Shown here: positions 5,394 to 5,876 of the stretch, piece after piece
How positions within the stretch are numbered: position 1 is the first letter of the stretch
How the letters are laid out: every line of letters begins with the position of its first letter
NCBI GenBank assembly: GCA_964459805.1
Contig: CAYWOD010000215.1
Coordinates: 1 to 5,876 of the forward strand
DNA length: 5,876 bases
Direction of reading: 5' to 3'
From: DAOVRL01 sp964459805
GTDB lineage: Bacteria > Planctomycetota > Phycisphaerae > Sedimentisphaerales > Anaerobacaceae
The notes under the pieces: model-generated
What the model was told of the DNA's origin: nothing
Database searches by the model: none
The model's input: the letters and a program-made list of their open reading frames with translations, nothing else
Position numbers and translations under genes: made by a program

Positions 5394-5876
5394 ATGAAGA
5401 GTTTTAGGAACTCTCACATGTTGGTAATTGTCATTGGTGCATTATTGCTTTGTTCATTTGCTCCAGTGGCCGGTGCCAAGAATGTGGCACCGAAGAAAAA
5501 CATCTTTGCGGAAAGACCCTTAATCCACGTTCTTGGTCCCAGTCCGGCTATTGTCCCAAGCGCCAAGAAATCTGCTGTTGACAGCAGTGTTCTCGAGTCC
5601 TGTGACGTCCTCAAGGACACCGACGGTACCTGGTACTGGTATTATCATGCAACAAGCAAGGATAAGGAGCGCTGGTCCGACGGATATCGGATTTGCGTAG
5701 CAACGGCTAAGAATCCTCTGGGGCCCTGGGAAAAATACGAGAACAACCCGGTACTGGAACAAGGTAAAGAAGGAGAGTGGGACCATGAAGTGGTGGCCTG
5801 TGCCTGTCTTATGAAAGAGGGTGCCTACAACATTCATTCAAATAATGCAACTTACTATATGTGGTATTGGTCTGAG
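5394..5876 (+). CDS. Secreted glycoside hydrolase, five-bladed beta-propeller type (GH43/GH117-like), partial at 3' end
   Basis: The first 161 residues are present and the gene runs off the right edge. ATG has GGAGG 8 nt upstream (5381-5385), an excellent site. A signal peptide is clear: KSFRNSH, a hydrophobic core at 9-23, and a likely cut after 'VAGA' near residue 28. The mature part shows the first propeller blades: 'VLESCDVLKDTDGTWYWYYHA' around 66-86, 'YRICVATAKNPLGPWEKYEN' at 98-117 followed by 'NPVLEQG', and 'WDHEVVACACLMKEG' at 129-143 followed by 'YYMWYWSE'. The 'A...NPLGPWE...NPVL' pattern is diagnostic of the GH43/GH32/GH68/GH117 superfold that cleaves plant or algal polysaccharides. 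Family, substrate and catalytic residues cannot be fixed from this part. Periplasmic or extracellular action is expected. It is divergent from the small ORF. Confidence 0.85.
   Translation, partial: MKSFRNSHMLVIVIGALLLCSFAPVAGAKNVAPKKNIFAERPLIHVLGPSPAIVPSAKKSAVDSSVLESCDVLKDTDGTWYWYYHATSKDKERWSDGYRICVATAKNPLGPWEKYENNPVLEQGKEGEWDHEVVACACLMKEGAYNIHSNNATYYMWYWSE

Noticed and set aside
5414..5837. Minus-strand open frames opposite the glycosidase start
   Set aside because: They are antisense to a frame with a strong ribosome binding site, signal peptide and beta-propeller motifs, and show no recognisable family.

Overview
The window looks like a chromosomal stretch from a Planctomycetota bacterium, probably of the Phycisphaerae/Sedimentisphaerales kind. 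This is inferred from gene content: an exported multihaem cytochrome c fused to a metallophosphatase-like domain with a CGC motif, a DUF1573 lipoprotein, a plant-type AP2 domain remnant, and an exported beta-propeller glycosidase, set among dispersed palindromic repeats. No rRNA, tRNA, CRISPR array or intact transposase gene was seen.

Layout. Positions 1-400 hold no convincing gene: the tail of a 'CATTGCGAG'-type repeat at the left edge, a structured stretch with small hairpins, and a compact element of two hairpins facing each other (289-354). Positions 401-4159 form a minus-strand cluster read right to left: a DUF1573 lipoprotein-like gene (2879-4159) with a Pro/Lys/Arg linker built from four 42-bp tandem repeats; a 121-125 nt structured gap with an attenuator-like hairpin; a membrane-anchored tetrahaem cytochrome c (1354-2754); and, overlapping it by ATGA, a single-pass membrane protein with a GspC/PilP-like periplasmic domain (401-1357). 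A plausible promoter lies just upstream of the first gene. All three proteins are predicted to be exported or membrane-anchored, so the cluster probably acts in the cell envelope. Its precise pathway cannot be named from sequence alone.

Positions 4160-4580 are intergenic: promoter, weak terminator candidate, a repeat element and a hairpin. Positions 4580-5004 (minus) carry a small unknown ORF with a good ribosome binding site and promoter, joined by an ATGA overlap to an ORF that encodes only the C-terminal two thirds of an AP2 domain. The AP2 part is most likely a decayed mobile-gene remnant. Positions 5005-5393 are a roughly 390-nt AT-rich divergent intergenic region with an 83-nt long inverted repeat. 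From 5394 a plus-strand secreted glycoside hydrolase (five-bladed beta-propeller, GH43/GH117-like) starts with an excellent Shine-Dalgarno site and runs off the right edge.

The points most worth a second look are the long inverted repeat in the leader of the glycosidase gene, the cytochrome fused to a metallophosphatase-like domain that seems to lack metal ligands, the AP2 fragment with its coupled small ORF, and the 42-bp tandem repeat in the lipoprotein.
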